A stretch of DNA of 64,000 bases from Ashinkailepas kermadecensis (taxonomy: Eukaryota; Arthropoda; Thecostraca; Neolepadidae), in NCBI GenBank assembly GCA_034440615.1, contig JAOTOM010003996.1, positions 1-64,000 of the forward strand, written 5' to 3'. Positions 30,841-43,319 of this stretch are shown piece by piece. Positions within the stretch are counted from its first letter, which is position 1. Every line of letters begins with the position of its first letter. The position numbers and the translations under genes were made by a program. The notes beneath the pieces were generated by a model. It was not told the DNA's origin. It made no database searches and saw nothing but the letters and a program-made list of their open reading frames with translations.

Positions 30841-31079
30841 TACAAATTCTGAAGGAAGTTTCAACCATCATAAATATAGGGGGCTATCAAAGCCTACTGC
30901 TATTGTGAAGCAGAAAAAAACGGGCACTACATGAGTGATCTTGAGAATAAATAATAATAGCAGTTAAAAAGCATAGTTAAATAACCAAATAATAATTTTA
31001 ATAAATAATAATGAGGTTATACCTACACAGTGAAGAGGAAGAGATTAAGAGGTGTCATACAAAAGTGAAGAGATTATCA

Positions 31080-31440
31080 GGAAACTTTACTTGGTGCATG
31101 TTAGGCAACATTTGGAATACTTGAAGCATGGTTCCCAAGTTATGAAAAATATTGTTGGCTTTTACAGAGAGAACAAGAGAGCAATTGAAAATGGTTAAAG
31201 CAAACTGACATATGAGGAAAGATTGACAAAAATGATCATGTTGTCACTTAATATAGGAGGCTTAAGGGAGATCTCATTGAGGTGTTTAAATTTGTTCATG
31301 GTCAGCATCCTCCAGGATATCTCAGGGAAATGTTTCAATTTAACAGAAATATTACAATCAGGAGCCATGAACTAAAAATTAAGGTATTATTGGAAATCAA
31401 GGTACAATTTGATTCCTTGGAATTGTTATTTTTAATATGG
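31080..31440 (+). pseudogene. LINE reverse transcriptase C-terminal fragment
   Basis: The order KMVKANLTYEERLTKMIMLS, then LNIGGLREISL..., then FKFVHGQHPPGYLREMF matches L.YEERL..L...L..RR.RGDLIEVFK...G. It is cut by the Merlin insertion at 31497 shortly downstream. Confidence 0.6.
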
Positions 31441-31877
31441 TGTATTTCAATGTAAAAAAGATGTCACCACTTATTTTATCTGCAAATGATTATTTTGGTA
31501 TTTCTGTCTTAAAGGGTGTTTTTCGAATTTTCGGATTTTTGTCCCGGAATATTATGTTTATCAACGTGATTCGGAAGATGCGATCATTCGTTTTCTCCGT
31601 AAATGCTTACGTCTCGGTTAATCTTAGCGATAATATCTATAGTGCGCCATATATGCCACACCGCTGTTGTTTGTTGCATAATTTATCCATCCCTCACCTG
31701 GCACTTCTCAGACGTGATTAAAGGGACATTCAACACTTCACGCAGTTGATTCAACACTTTTTCACGTCGAAAATGCTTAATTTCCGCCTCTTTGCCACAT
31801 AGATGACACCACCACTACTTCACCGCAACGCCGAAAAAACTAAGCAGAGCACGGCTTGCGGCCGTGATGTACGGATG

Positions 31878-32250
31878 ACGTCACGATAAATATTACGCTT
31901 GTTTTTAAATGATAATATATGAGTTTATATTAGTTTAGATAAGAGTAGATTGTATTACGTTAGGTTAGGTTACGTTAGGTTTTCCTATTAAATTATTAAT
32001 TATCATACTGCTTGTTGGAAGTCGTGAGGAAAGACGAGACCGAGCAGAAGCCGACTCTTTTAAATATCACTTCGCGGTCCGTCACGATAAACATTACGCT
32101 TGTGTTCTTAAATTAAAATATATGAGTTTATATTAGTTTAGATAAGAGTAGATTATATTATGTTAGGTTAGGTTAGGTTAGATTTTCCTATTTAATTATG
32201 AATTATCATACTATTTGTTGGAAGTCGTGAGGATAGACGAGACCGGGGTC
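31878..32250 (+). repeat. Direct repeat of about 170 bp with TTAGG runs
   Basis: Two copies share TCACGATAAA.ATTACGCTTG, TATGAGTTTATATTAGTTTA, GATAAGAGTAGATT, then a GTTAGGTTAGGTTA run, then GTTGGAAGTCGTGAGGA and AGACGAGACCG. A more diverged third copy lies near 33170-33330. Confidence 0.75.
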
Positions 32251-32291
32251 ACAGGGGTCACTTTGAGGTCAACAGTTCGAAAATAGCTTCG

Positions 32292-32620
32292 GTGTGTGCA
32301 GGTTGTGATCCAGTGCCATATGATATAATCAAACTTTGCTATAAGGACAACCAAGCGAGCTTAGACTTCCTTAGACGCCACGGAGTTCTTCCTGCCGGAG
32401 TTGTCTGCCCTAAATGTTCCAAGCCCTGCAGGTTGCAGGAGAGTAGGCATCGGTGGGAGTGCACCGAGACGTTTCGTGTCGCCAGAAGGAAGGAGAAGAA
32501 GAGGTGTGGGTTCGTCACAAGCAACTACAAAGGAACTTTTCTCGACGGAACCCGGAACCGTGGCAAGTTGTGTGTTTTATTAATCTGTGGTTAGATAAAG
32601 CCGGGACCATCTCATTAAGG
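32292..32620 (+). pseudogene. Merlin/ISXO2-like transposase N-terminal remnant
   Basis: The frame reads FLRRHGVLPAGVVCPKCSKP, then a Cys pair and HRWECTETFRVARRKEKKRC, then GFVTSNYKGTFLDGT. It is a zinc-ribbon-like C..C...W.C...C block followed by S..KGTFL, as in the N-terminus of IS1016/Merlin transposases. A frame change near 32545 leads to EPWQVVCFINLWLDKAGTIS. The catalytic core beyond this is absent, so the element is non-autonomous. A diverged paralogue starts near 33350. Confidence 0.6.
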
Positions 32621-33339
32621 TATGTGAACGTTTGTAGCGTTAGCCAATCGAAGCCTCAGTCCCATGCCTATGACGTCATCATACCGTACCGACGTACCTA
32701 TGACGTCATCGTTCAAATTGAAAAGTAAGCATTTACGGAGAAAACGAGTGATCGCATCTTCCGAATCACGTTCATAAACATCGTATTCCGAAAACAAAAT
32801 CCACAAATTCCTAAAACACCGTTTAAGAAAAATGTACCATTCTTTTTCAATTGGCAAAGAAATACATGATCATAATCTCCACTCTACAAATGTAGTCAAT
32901 CGTGTATAATTATCAGTATTTGGTATGTAACAAATATGATAAAGAAGAAGTTTAACACATGCACTCAATTGAATGCTCTTTGACATGGAAAGTCATATGT
33001 TTCTGGCTTAATTCCAGACGGGAAATATTTGTGGCCACATGTGCCCACAGCCTTCAATCAAGGCTGGAAGTTCCTTGCAATGCTGTTAACGTTAACAGCA
33101 GTGCAAGCAATGTTCGCAAGATTTGATGACGTTGGGGTGGAAAAGTTTATTTGTGATGATTCTGGTTTTCTGGTTATGTTAGGTTAGGTTAGGTCAGATT
33201 ATATTATGCTGTTATCTTAGTCTAGGTTAAGTTAGGTTATTTTATTTCTTCTATGATTTATCTATTCATATGTATTTTTTGCACTTCTTGATTGATTGAG
33301 CAGTAAAGACGAACAAGACAAACCACATGCAGCTACACA

Positions 33340-33720
33340 TATCAATGTAAGTTTAGGTTTGTGGTGTGCTGGTTGCGCTCCAGCATCTCACATAATTAGC
33401 AAGCTTTCTTTGGAGGACAACCACTCAAGTTTATAATTTTCCGACAACACTGTCATTCCCAACAAGGTTATTTGTTCAAATTTTTTTCCAAGGTCTGCCA
33501 GTATTTTTTTAAAAGGAATTCCATGGCCACAATATTAATAATTTCCTTCTCTAAGCATCAAAGCTTTATAACCCACAGTCCGAGCTGGTCACCCTGACCC
33601 CATTGTGGTACAAACGGACAAACCACAGCCTGGACACAACCATTAAGGTATGTAAATGTTTGCAGCATTAACTCATAAAATACTGTTAATATCATAGCGT
33701 GTCCCCTCCATATTGTGCGT
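33340..33720 (+). pseudogene. Decayed paralogue of the Merlin-like remnant
   Basis: Words in the same order as 32290-32640: GTGTGCTGGTTGCGCTCCAG (against GTGTGCAGGTTGTGATCCAG), GAGGACAACCACTCAAGTTTA and CCATTAAGGTATGTAAATGTTTGCAGC (against TCATTAAGGTATGTGAACGTTTGTAGC). No open frame. Confidence 0.5.
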
Positions 33721-33789
33721 ATGACATCAATTGTATGGACTGCCATTGACTTAAAAGTAATCACTTGCAGAGGAAATGAATGGTCGCAT

Positions 33790-34025
33790 CGTCTTAACCA
33801 TGTCAAAAAGCAGTGTTCAAAAACAAAATCACATTTAATATTGATCTCAAAATTTACCAAAATTAAAGCAAACCACAGCAGTACAAGGCTAAGACAATAT
33901 TTCCTTATCAATAGGGTTATTGAACATTGGAACCTGACACCAGACTCCATTGTCAGTAGCAGTATTCTGAACATTCATAAAACAGTATTGACATGTATTA
34001 TAGGTAGAGAGATTGCTTTTTAGTG
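33790..34025 (+). pseudogene. LINE 3' fragment, paralogue of 28900-29230
   Basis: The frame TKIKANHSSTRLRQYFLINR, then VIEHWNLTPDSIVSSSILNI, corresponds to the R..YF..R.I..WN.LP..VV.A.S.N.FK end of CR1/Jockey-type LINE proteins. The same words occur at 29060-29180. Confidence 0.6.
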
Positions 34026-34900
34026 TTCCAGTGATAGGCAATGTGCAAATTTGGTGGGCAACCAGTTCATGGTGTCCACAAAGTACAACTGGGAAGGGAC
34101 CTTGTGGTCCATAGTTGCAATTATTGTCCCTGTCTGTCTTTGTGCTTAAAAATGAAGACATGCAAAATATGTCTGTTATGCACTCGATTACAGACCACAA
34201 ATTCTTGAAAATGTTAAAATAACACAATTGGAAGTCAAACTTTTTGAATCAAACAAAATGTACAGAAGTTAGAAAGGCATGGACAACAATGAACATCCAA
34301 GGATACTGACTGATGTGCCTGTTCAGCCACTCCACAAACAGTTTCTGCAATCACTGACTGAGGGCATAGCAGTGACAGCACCACAAAATGGAAAGCATGC
34401 ATAGCACCAATACTTAATAGAGATAATCACCACCACCCACCAGGAAACAACAGACCAGCAAGTTAACAAAATCAAGTTATAATAGCGAGTGCTGGCTATG
34501 AGGTGGCAGCGTCGCCAATACAATATGGCTGCCGCTGCAGAGGTAAGAATACCCTAAAACCCTCTGAAGCTCCCCAAAACTCCCTGCTTGGTTCGCTGCA
34601 GGATTTTGTGAGAATTCCAGGCGGGAAATTATAAGGAATCTGGGGGCATAAAGTGGGAGAATGATCAAAGTTGGATGGTATTGTTATGGGGGTGTAGCTG
34701 TAACTCCCATGATAGCAACTCCACTTTAAACCCGGTGATGCTTTATAATTCCTATCAAAACAGGAAATTCCCCACAACTCATTCCAAATCACACCTGTTT
34801 ATTCCAAGATTGCAAGGAATAATGGTGGCTTTTGCGGAATTGTAGACAGATGTTTTTGGGGTGTTTTTGAGAGGGTAGAATAAACTTTTCTCTCAGTGTA

Positions 34901-36085
34901 TTTCCTCTGAAAATGTTATGGATGTTTCTGGCAGACCCGCGAACATCGTCATTTTATGCCCTTTCATGATCACATTGACTGGATTAAAACATAAGTTTCG
35001 TGTATTTCTGTGGCCGAAAAAGCGGGCTTTGAAGAAAAATTGCATAAAATTGTACCTGCATTGCATAATGAGCCGCAAGAAATCGTCGATATTTTAGGAT
35101 GTCGCATAATCACCTGAGCCGCCCCTCAAGTTCGGACGTGTTCCATGTGTCGCCAGGAGCCACATTTAGAAAAAAATAAGGAGTGAAAATATTTCAACTA
35201 ATGATGTTATAAATGCTTCTGGCAGATCCGCGACTGTCGCCATTTTAAGTCTTCGCATAATCACCTAGACCGGAGTCAAACTTAAATTCGTCCATACTTG
35301 GAGTCGAAAATCTGCTTTTTAAGAGAAATTGTGGTGAAAATAGTTGTCCTTGATAAGCATACTAGGCCACAAGAAATGTTGGGTAATTTTGGTTTTCTTG
35401 CAATCACCTTAACCAGCGGCAAGTTCCGGCTCGCGTGTTCCATGTGTTCCATGTGTCGCCAGAAGCCACTTTTCGGAAAAAATAACCAGTGAATAAGTTT
35501 CCACCGAAAAATGTCACAGATGCTTCTGCCAGACTCGCCAACAGCCAGACTGCCAGACTCGCCAACAGCCAGACTGCCAGACTCGCCAACAGCGTCCAGG
35601 CATGTTTGCGGATGATTAACTTGCCTGTAGCAAATCTGAAGGTTCGTCTATTTTTTAACCGAAAAAGCCCTATTAAAAATGCAGGGAAAATTGTACTTGC
35701 CATGCATAACGGTCCCCGGACAGCAAGAAATCTTTGATAATTTAGGCCGTATTGTCACCTTAATCGACCGTATTGTCACCGTATTGTCGTATTGTCACCT
35801 TAATCGATACGCACGTTCAGATTCGCGTGTTCCATGTGTTGCCAAAAGAAGCAACTCTTTGGAAAATGTAACGAGTGAAAAAGTTTCCGCTGAAAATGGC
35901 ATAGATGCTTCTGGCAAAGTCGAGAACAAAGTAAAGTTATGCTTTCGTATCATCAGCTTGACATTAGTAAAACTTGAAATTCGTATGTCTTTGGGCCGAA
36001 AAAAAACGCTTTTTATCACAAATTACAGTGAAAACAAAATTGTACTTGCCATGAATAACATACGCGTCTGTCAAAACAGCCCACG
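34901..36085 (+). repeat. Satellite of roughly 300-bp units, right part
   Basis: Continues the array of 24740-25706 in the same orientation for about four units (ATGCTTCTGGCAGA.CCGCGA, CTTCGCATAATCACCT, TCGCGTGTTCCATGTGTCGC). It includes internal 24-bp triplication at 35519-35592 (CAGACTGCCAGACTCGCCAA+CAGC) and short duplications of TATTGTCACCTTAATCGA near 35750-35808. Confidence 0.8.
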
Positions 36086-36348
36086 CTCAGCCCACGCTCA
36101 GCCCATACAAGCGGCCCCTTAAAAAAACGCTCGAAACATCATTTAACGTATCATGCATCTTGAAGGGCTGTATACAATGGTAGGCTCCAAAGCTTGGTGC
36201 ATGCAGAAATTTAGCTTCCAAAGCTAATATCCAATTACCACCACAAAATCCGAAGATTGAACCAAACAAGGAAAGCAGTACATCGAAGCGAATCGTCTTA
36301 GTCAGCAAAGTTCAAAGCTGCACATTGGTAACTAATCTTCACCTTACT

Positions 36349-37040
36349 TTTTTAGCTGCATACATATGAATCGGATTTTAACGTAGTGCTTTATTTCCCA
36401 TAGGCTTTAGCATGGGGAGCAATGGGTGCGATATGACCGGCCCCTACGCTTTGTTTCATTTTTGGCAAACGAGCAACCACTCCTCCGACACTTGCATTTT
36501 CGAGGTAATATCCCGGGTGCATTGATATTCCCACCCAATACATGGGGGTGGGAACATTCACAAACATGCAGATCTGAGTGAATGCCGTCATGCTCCATCT
36601 CAAATGACTCCCTGTGTCAAGCTGAACTAAAAAGTATCCTTTCTGAACTCATATGTTGCCAACTTTTTGAGCTGCATACATGTGAATTCGGATTTCGACA
36701 TAATGCTTTATTCCATAGGCATGGGGTATGGGGAGCAATGGGTGTGAATTGGCCGGCTTCTACGATTTCTCTGATGTCTGACATACGAGCAGCTACACCT
36801 CCGACACTTGGCTTGCCGAGGAAATTAGCCGGGTGCATTCATATTCCCACCCAATGCATGGGGTGGGAACATTCACTAAGATGCAGATCTGAGCGAATGC
36901 GGTCGTGTTTCATCTCGCATGGCACCTCGTGTCAAGCGGAACTCAAAACTACCCTTCCTGAACTTATATGTTGCCAACTTTTTGAGCTGCATACATATTA
37001 TTCGGTCTTTCACGTAATGCTTTATTTCCCATAGGCACAT
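36349..37040 (+). repeat. About 314-bp tandem repeat, 2.2 units
   Basis: The units start TTTTTAGCTGCATACATATG (36349), TTTTTGAGCTGCATACATGTG (36664) and TTTTTGAGCTGCATACATAT (36976). They share CCCATAGGC.TGGGGAGCAATGGGTG, CTCCGACACTTG and GGGTGCATTGATATTCCCAC. Partial open frames on both strands are shared by the units and I recognise no product. Confidence 0.8.
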
Positions 37041-38980
37041 AATTTTGGCATTTAAATGGACACCATAAGTGTGGAGGTTAACAGATGAATTGAAGCCTAC
37101 GTGATTAATATTAACTTGCCTCTGCCACTTTATTATAAAGTGACTGGCATAACTATTGGCAAAGGTTGGATTTGTGCTTTATACTAATGGATGAGGACAT
37201 GAAGATGTTGGGATAATCAAATATCGAGATGATGTTTGTCTGGAAACGAATGGCATCAGAATCTAAGTTTCTACATTCCGGTGAATCTTGGGTACTCTAT
37301 CACAGTCACAGAACAGTTCATTATGAAACAGCACCGTTCAATATCCAGAAAAGAAATGAGAGTATAATATCCAGGCAGGGGTAATGTACCGGATGCCAGA
37401 AATCTAGGAACAGCCTATTTTCCAACCATGTTATTGGCAGAGAGCAGTGAATGGTGCTGCTTGACCTAGCTTAATTAAGTATGACAATCTTAGCTTAGAC
37501 ATGATACTGGCCCAACCAGACAGTTCGACCCAGCGCTAGCCGACTCCCCCTCTCCCGTTTCTAATCGCCATGTCGCCCTGTCCTGGAGCTATATAGACGG
37601 TAATCACGCATCGGTGAAACAATGATTGGCCAGTAAGGATGTCGCTGGTGAAGCTTTTCGTTACGATCAAGCGGGTCCTACAGCAGTAAAAATAGCTTCA
37701 AGTTGTCATGAATGATGGCCAGTTTTACAGCTGAATCATGCGAAGTGGTTCGGCCAAAGTGGTAACGGTTGTGTAACAGTGTGATGCAGTACCCTCGCCC
37801 GACGAGGGGGCTCAAAGGCTCGCTGATGTTTTCTGGAATAGCTTTTGAATGGCCCTAAGCGTGATTGTGGAATTTTTACTAGCTGAGTTTACAACGCTTT
37901 GCGTTTGACATCAAAGTGCCAAATAGCCTTAATTTGTCGCAGAAAGAAGGGTACTACAGAACTTTGACTATTCATTTGCATAAAATAACTGCACTCTCGA
38001 ATCTGTCGAAACCTACTTTTATAACACATATAAATAATTGTTGCAGGTCATGATGGCCAGGGGCCTTCCTTAGCTGTGGGTTTACATATTCGCTACAACA
38101 TTAGCATCTAAGAAGCAAAAAAAAGAACAATGATGGTTTGCGCATACTGGCACATCGCGTTTCAAGATGATGTTTTTTTCTTCATGGGCTCACGTTTCAT
38201 TTATTCACGTAAGCAATTAGTATGAATTGCACTGGCGGGTTCACCTCTTGCGGTGTTCCGTGCCGTACGCGCAGTAAAACCCCACGGCACGACCACAGAC
38301 TGGTGCCCACAGCAACACAGGCGTTCACAGCACAAGTGTCGGGTGATAGTCGGATGATATTTATCGACACGTCCATCGGCCATCACGGACGTCCCAACGA
38401 CCCGCTCTCCGCCATCCGCGGTGATTAATCCTATCAAACTAAGCCGCCGGCCGGAATCGAACACGAACACGAAAACGAGCGTTTCGTGACCGCCACCGCG
38501 CCTTTTCTGTCTGTGGAGTTCCGCGGACCATCCGGTGGTGTGACGCTCCTCGTCATCCGTGACCTTACCAGATGACATTACCACATTAGGTCATCCAATG
38601 TCAAGCGTTGACACTTGTGGCCTGATTTGATCTATCGTTGGCCATGTACTGCCAACACAGATGGCACAGTACTTCTAGTTTGACATGACATATCTAACGC
38701 CGTTTTCCCCCATTGTCCAAGCATGCTTAGTTCTTGATGTAGCTGGACTAGTCGCTATGCAATAGCAGCTTTGATATCTATGATTTGATGACTTGACATG
38801 TTATAGGTCGCAGCCGTCGATGTCCAGTAATGCACATCTGATTCAGTTTTGCAAAGGCTAGCCAATGCCGTTTTCCGCATTATTTTACGTACTGAATTTG
38901 TTCAATGAAGCCTGTCTGATACAGTTTAACGAGGGTTATCGAATGCCCTTTGCTCCATCAACATAGCAGGTCCAGTTTTA
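37041..38980. other. No gene confirmed
   Basis: Segment 37380-37460 (AATCTAGGAACAGCCTATTT, TCCAACCATGTTATTGGC) shares words with 60820-60865 and with family A (GAATGGTGCTGCTTGAC), so it is an old dispersed repeat. The minus-strand frame at 38201-38584 (127 codons) is open and GC-rich but matches nothing I know. Confidence 0.35.
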
Positions 38981-39879
38981 GAGATAGCAGGAGGTAGGAT
39001 CTGGTAGAACCGGACGAGTTGTAGGTCGGTGTCGTCTGGCCGTACCGTCTGAGTTGTGTGTCAGAATGGTCGGTGTCATCTGGCCGTATGGTGTGACCGG
39101 CGACGTCTGGTCGCCACCGACTTACCCGTCTGTGTCGCCACCAGGAGCTGAGCTGATGCGGCAGCCGGATAGTGCATGCAGCGGTTCTCGTCCGGGGTTG
39201 ACATCACTATGATCCGAGTGGTGTCCGACATTGTGGGCCGGATGACGTCGGGGCGAAGGGGTGGCCATGGTGGTTTCTGGTGCCTGTAATTGTGGTGGTG
39301 GCTGATATCTGCCGCGGCGGTGACTGTGATACGACTGTGGCGACGACTGGTACCGGGTGCGGTGGACAGTGGAGACCGGTGGCGACTGAGTCGACTGTGG
39401 TAACTGGAAAAGCAACGTGAAAAGCGTAAATACTGTGCGGTGTGCGGGAGAGGGACTCGTTGAGCTTCGGAACACTGAAGTAAAGGTGGTGAGGGCGTAT
39501 TTAGACGTCGTGATTAAATGTGATCTGTTTTTGCCAGAAGCTCATCCTGACGTAATATGACTACGCATTTGAAGTATCCCTCTCAAGTCAAGATAACTCG
39601 TGTCATTTATTCATGTGTCATACCCCTTAATTGGATCGGCTCAGGGTGTCATGTGATCGTGCCATGACTTGTGGTGCGTCTCAGTACCGAGATGTTGCTT
39701 GAATGACGCGTACGAGATATTCATGCGGAACGAAGGCGTGCTGTTGTGCCCGAAGGCTTCGGATCAGATCACCATGTCCTAAGTTGACGCGACCACGCAG
39801 CGATATACGGTTCAGAGCTTGCATTCGTGATATAATTAAGAGCTTAACATGTGTGATAGCCGAATAATGTGCGATTAGG

Positions 39880-40230
39880 GGCAGATTGAGTGTAAGTACC
39901 GGTTGGCCTGATAAGGCTGTGATGCGTGCTCCCTGTGCGATTACGGGCAGATTGAGAGTCAATACGGGTCAATCTGACAAGCTAAGGCCGTGATGCGTGT
40001 TGCCTGTACGATTGTAGAGGGGGCAGATTGAGAGTCAATACGAGTCAATCTGACAAGCTAAGGCCGTGATGCGTGCCACCTGTACGATTGTGGAGGGGGC
40101 AAATGGAAAGTCAATGCGGGTCAATCTGACAACTTAAGGCTGTGATGCGTGCCACCTGTACGATTGTGGAGGGGGCAGATTGAGAGTCAGCACGGGTCAA
40201 TATGATAGGTTAAGGCCGTGCTGCGTGCTG
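39880..40230 (+). repeat. About 76-bp tandem repeat, 5 units
   Basis: Unit words: AAGGCCGTGATGCGTGCCAC, CTGTACGATTGTGGAGGGGG, CAGATTGAGAGTCAATACGG and GTCAATCTGACAAGCT. Unit starts near 39916, 39984, 40060, 40136 and 40212. Confidence 0.85.
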
Positions 40231-40344
40231 CCTGGGATGTGATGTATTCGAGATGTGTTCATCTCAGTGTTCACATTTGCTCTCCTTGGAACATGTGCGT
40301 TGTAGCGAAGCATGTACCTATATTGGTGGGACCATGGCCCCCAC

Positions 40345-40545
40345 AAAAGGATACAAATCGATGCCCCTCTTGAACTTTTCATCCAGAGGCGCCCCTCTGA
40401 GAGGAAAACGCGGCTGCTTGGAAGGATGGGCTCCCCTCCGGGAAGGCTCGAGTGTACCCTCCCCCTCGAATTTTTCAGCCAGAGAGGCACCCTTAGAAGG
40501 CAAAGCTAGGCGGCGCCCCTCCAGGTACTTTCGAAGTGGCGCCTC
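40345..40545. repeat. CCAGAGGCGCCCCTC degenerate repeats
   Basis: Words such as AACTTTTCATCCAGAGGCGC, CCCCTC.GA, AATTTTTCAGCCAGAGAGGC and GGCGCCCCTCCAGGTACTTT recur about every 50-60 bp. The minus-strand peptide repeats (RGAPLDEKF / GASLAEKF) follow from this. Confidence 0.5.
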
Positions 40546-41371
40546 CTTCGGACATGGTCTGTATGGCAATTCCCTGCTCCGCCCCTGGTCCTTCCTGGAG
40601 GCGGATAACTCGCAGGCACGATAACGGCCTGATTCCATTGGAAATAGAAGTGCAGTCTTGTCAATAATATGATCATTTGCTGGGCGATCTTCATTTTGGT
40701 CATGACAAAATATGTATATGACACTATAATGACGTCACTCCGCTTGATGGTTCAGTAAACGGGGTACCTCAACTATACAAATACGATTAAAACCAACTAC
40801 ATAGATTCCTTGGAAAAAAATATTCCAGTGGCTTCACTTGTTGTTTAATTACGCTATAACTAAAACCGGTAAATCTAACACCATTTAAACACCAGGGAGA
40901 TGTCACCCACCCAGCACTCAAAACATCACACACGCTATATCGTAAAACTCCCGTAACTTATATGCACACTTGTCTGCGCTTTCCTTCCAAAACATATTCG
41001 CTTCAGGGGCGGCGCAAATGACATTTATGGTTCGGCACGCATAAGAAATCACTCCCCCTGTAAGCGAACACAGGATTTGGGGAATTAAGTTTGAGCACGG
41101 CTCGACTGATTGGAGCGCGGCTCTGGACAAGAGTTAATACAGGGGACACTAAGAGCGTGTGCCCTGATGGAAAAGTGCCGCACTTCTCACCAGAACAAGC
41201 ACTCTTTCGGGAAGGCTAGAGCACCAATCCGAACCCCTCTCTACCAACACAACGAATGTTTTTCAGCCAAAGCCGCCCCTCAGAACAAAATGTGCCACTT
41301 TAGTAGGCTCGCGTGCAATCCCCGCTTAATGAATGCTTAGCTGAAGACAAGTGATCCTCGCGATATATATA

Positions 41372-41629
<258 letters not shown>

Positions 41630-42540
41630 TCTGGAAACTTACTGGACCGGTATACGTTCCACGACTAGATTCCTGCGCAGTACGCATTTCTCGATCTCTG
41701 GTAACACTAGTTCCCTTCACATGAAAGAAGCCTCAAAAGGATCATCAAGTTCCTTACCATAGCGTCTAAGAACATGCTGCGACAGCCATCGTTTTGCACA
41801 TCACCAGCTTCTGATTAATGCCCGTTTTCGATTTGTGGATAACTCGGTGACCTAAAGGATTACTGTCTATATTTTGCAAAAATATAAAAGTTTTATGTAT
41901 TCTCATAGCCTGTGTAGCAGCAGTAGCAGATATGCGCTGAACATGTTCACCATATTGTTTCTCAATATCTTTGGTTACTAATTATTTGTGATATGTTATA
42001 TTACGATTGGCTGCAGTTTACCGTTCCTGGGGAACGCCGTCCTGAGGAAAATACCATTAATGCCCCCATCTAGACCCAATGACAGGCAATACATTTTCAC
42101 CGGGCTCACGACGGCGACAAAATATGCCGAAAAAAAGGAACCTGATCGAATATCCGCCTATGGGATGTAGAGAAGGTAGCGAATGCAACCCTAAAATCCC
42201 TAAGCTGACGGGCTTGACGGGATGACGGGCCAATGTTCCTCCCCAGTTAAAATGTCAAAATATGCTCCCGCTAGATCCTCCACTCGATCCAAGTGGTCCG
42301 GAGGTAGTGACAGTAACTTCAGCTTTAAACACTCAACCTAATAACCGACACCTGTCAAGAAATACCTACGGAACCAGTATGTCAGGATACAGCACTTAAC
42401 CTCGAAGAATTATTATTTTAAGCATGGTTTTACTTAGGGAGAGTAAGCAGTCTTAGCGAGTTCACCAAGGGGTGAGACGCCCCTCTTGCTTGTGCGTGGG
42501 GGAGGCGCAGTGCCCGATACGTTCCTCCCTCCCGGTAGTA

Positions 42541-42568
42541 TATACATATATATATATATATATATATG
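42541..42568. repeat. Short (AT)n microsatellite
   Basis: TATACATATATATATATATA tract of about 27 bp. Confidence 0.9.
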
Positions 42569-43319
42569 GCATTTCTTTTTCCTCCACAGATTCGCCACGT
42601 CATAGTGGGGATGCCAGATAATTTCAGATTGGACGGCAGTCGGCGGAACAACGCCGATATATTCGACGAAGTAGCCCACGGAGAGAGCGTTGCGGCAGCT
42701 GCCTGACCCGCTGCCAGGCAGACGATGAACCGCATGCGCAGTAGCGTGTCCCACTTTTCACAACTTTCCCCCAGTTCTGTGGTGAAGTTTTCCCAGGTTA
42801 TTCCATTTTTTGTGACTTTTGGTCGGAGCAAAAGTATCGCAATCGCTCTTAACGCGTCATAAAATCTCGGCTGCTTCAGTTTTATTGTATATTGCGCAAA
42901 TGTCAACACAACCAGACGGCTCGGCACGGTGCTCTTGAGCTCTCAGGAGTGAGGACACCACAGCACATGGTGTCCACAAACGGCTATAAATTCATGTAAT
43001 TTATTTACACAGACGCACAACATTGTGCGGCGTTCTCGACCACTCAGTACTGCACTCAGAGCTGCATGGTTTCGACAAACGGTCAAAACAAGAGACAAGC
43101 TTTCTGTGATGTCAACGAAAGTTTTTCTATGCCATTCCACGACCTAAGCCAAGGTGGTGACGTACCTGGTGGGATGAATCTATGCAGACCAGGCGCAATG
43201 CATGAGACGAGGTTCATGACAGACGCCTTGTACCCCTTGAAGATGGGGATGCTGTCAGAAAAGCCCGAGATGGACCAAGAGATTGCAACCATCACCCTGA
43301 CCTCTATATCTGACTAGAT

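Larger units (their letters stand above)
31497..32838. mobile_element. Merlin-type DNA transposon (1.34 kb, long inverted repeats)
   Basis: About 113-bp terminal inverted repeats (31497-31610 and 32726-32838) begin GGTA. Their inner part is strongly conserved (TGATTCGGAAGATGCGATCA...TTTTCTCCGTAAATGCTTAC). The flanks ATTATTTT (31489-31496) and ATTCTTTT (32839-32846) look like an 8-bp target duplication with one change. An 8-9-bp duplication is known for Merlin, and the coding remnant inside (32292-32620) resembles the IS1016/ISXO2-type transposase N-terminus. Internally a 170-bp segment with TTAGG runs is directly repeated (about 31878-32050 and 32080-32250). Confidence 0.75.
25709..34898. mobile_element. 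9.19 kb terminal-inverted-repeat element inserted in the satellite
   Basis: The left end CACTGAGAGAAAAGTTTA and right end TAAACTTTTCTCTCAGTG are perfect 18-bp inverted repeats. Each is flanked by TA (25707-25708, 34899-34900), and the satellite continues across the element when it is removed (other units read GTTAAAATATTTC; here GTTAATA|TATTTCC). Both ends have related subterminal CT- or GA-rich repeats (CTCCCCATTACTCC / GGGAATTATAAGGAATC). The TA duplication suggests the Tc1/mariner-like superfamily, but no transposase for it was found. Its size is partly due to nested LINE and Merlin sequences. Confidence 0.75.

Noticed and set aside
31968..32185. Chromosome end or fusion scar
   Set aside because: TTAGG runs are only 3-4 units long, repeated inside a transposon, and flanked by other repeats on both sides.
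38201..38584. 127-codon minus-strand frame as a gene (or Harbinger-like relic on +)
   Set aside because: No motif I could confirm on either strand. GC-rich context favours chance opening.
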